DNA from: Tillus elongatus
Lineage: Eukaryota; Arthropoda; Insecta; Coleoptera; Cleridae
Assembly: GCA_964006375.1 (NCBI GenBank)
Contig: OZ023265.1
Coordinates: 148,472,393 to 148,536,392 of the forward strand
DNA: 64,000 nt
Direction: 5' to 3'
Shown here: in pieces, positions 63,626 through 64,000 of the stretch
Position numbering within the stretch: position 1 is the stretch's first letter
Layout: each line of letters starts with the position of its first letter
Program-made: the position numbers and the translations under genes
The notes under the pieces: model-generated
Told to the model about the DNA's origin: nothing
The model's input: the letters and a program-made list of their open reading frames with translations, nothing else
Database searches by the model: none

Positions 63626-64000
63626 CTACAGCAAGCTAACTAATTTCAAAATTGTCTCCCTTTGCAATTCTGCTTTTTTATTTAGACCCAGCTCCATTAA
63701 CTGTTTGATCAGCTGTTTCTTTTGAACTTGTTTTTCTCTGTACGCCTTTCTGATTGCAATTCCCTTTTCTGTTTGGTAAAACACTCTTCTCTTTTCATTA
63801 GCTTCCTGTCTTCTACGAATACCCGAAGCTCCTCTGGTGCACTGGCAAGTCTCTTTATTGTGCAACTCGTTCACTGATGCGTAAACTAATACGTTTTTAA
63901 CTCCTTTTGATGCTAAACATGATATTTCATCTCTTACAGAAGCACACATTTTTCCTCTACCATGCAGCCAAGAATCACAGTACACTCGCCTAGAATAGTG
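63626..64000 (-). CDS. Unrecognised open frame running off the right edge
   Basis: The minus frame is open from the window edge (it has no start inside; the GTG near 63985 is internal) to a stop at 63626, at least 124 codons. It begins with a Cys-containing part (YCDSWLHGRGKMCASV, ETCQCTRG) and ends in a Lys/Gln/Glu-rich, probably helical tail (REKQVQKKQLIKQLMELG). I do not recognise the family. It could be the last exon of a host gene, a transposon protein or chance. Confidence 0.35.
   Translation of the reverse strand, partial: HYSRRVYCDSWLHGRGKMCASVRDEISCLASKGVKNVLVYASVNELHNKETCQCTRGASGIRRRQEANEKRRVFYQTEKGIAIRKAYREKQVQKKQLIKQLMELGLNKKAELQRETILKLVSLL

Overview
The window looks like a gene-poor, AT-rich, transposon-packed stretch of an insect (more broadly arthropod) genome. 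The evidence is the mix of element types: several Tc1/mariner lineages of the kind with a GAPPHY-like motif, jockey-like and R1/I-like non-LTR retrotransposons, a Ty3/gypsy remnant, hAT and pogo-like transposases, Penelope-like fragments, and very long (TA)n arrays. The sequence does not fix the order or species. I found no convincing intact host gene; almost every long open frame outside the TA arrays is a decayed transposon protein.

Layout. 0.2-2.7 kb: Ty3/gypsy remnant on the minus strand (3' LTR, polypurine tract, integrase tail, protease, gag; RT to integrase core deleted). 2.7-7.1 kb: two duplicated Tc1/mariner fragments among duplicated non-coding blocks. 7.5-10.5 kb: Penelope-like pieces with hammerhead-ribozyme folds and a head-to-head GIY-YIG nuclease palindrome. 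10.6-11.7 kb: hAT transposase remnant. 12.4-17.8 kb: a long-TIR mariner sitting in a TA array, MITEs and another mariner fragment. 18-19.3 kb: LINE with a long RT frame. 21.2-23.9 kb: complete but decayed pogo-like element. 24.2-25.8 kb: non-autonomous hAT-like element with an 8-bp target duplication. 26.7-34.4 kb: copies of a composite repeat, interrupted at 33.2-34.3 kb by a tandem hammerhead-bearing array. 34.4-37.2 kb: lower repeat load, one non-autonomous DNA transposon, a decayed hammerhead repeat and a possible exon. 37.6-43.3 kb: a TA-flanked mariner and a third one inside a TA array. 44.2-49.9 kb: composite repeat, hammerhead remnant, minus-strand LINE, mariner tail. 51-58.6 kb: composite fragments and three more LINE pieces. 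58.8-61.2 kb: mariner inside a TA array. 61.3-63.4 kb: GC-rich 12-bp minisatellite with CRE palindromes, a tRNA-like SINE head and a 218-bp satellite.

How it fits together. One repeat family recurs on both strands: a 'left half' with a terminal hairpin (TAGTGAATTTTC and its complement), a (TA)n array, and a 'right half' ending in a terminal inverted repeat whose core is GGACGCAGCAAGTGCGTTATGG shortened here to GGACGCAGC...TGCGTTATGG. Its TA arrays have repeatedly served as landing sites: three Tc1/mariner elements (which target TA) and at least one LINE lie exactly between its two halves. The most interesting signal is a set of eight hammerhead-ribozyme folds, of which four are canonical or near-canonical and four are variant or decayed, all in Penelope-like or satellite-like non-coding repeats; three are in a 308-309-bp tandem array.
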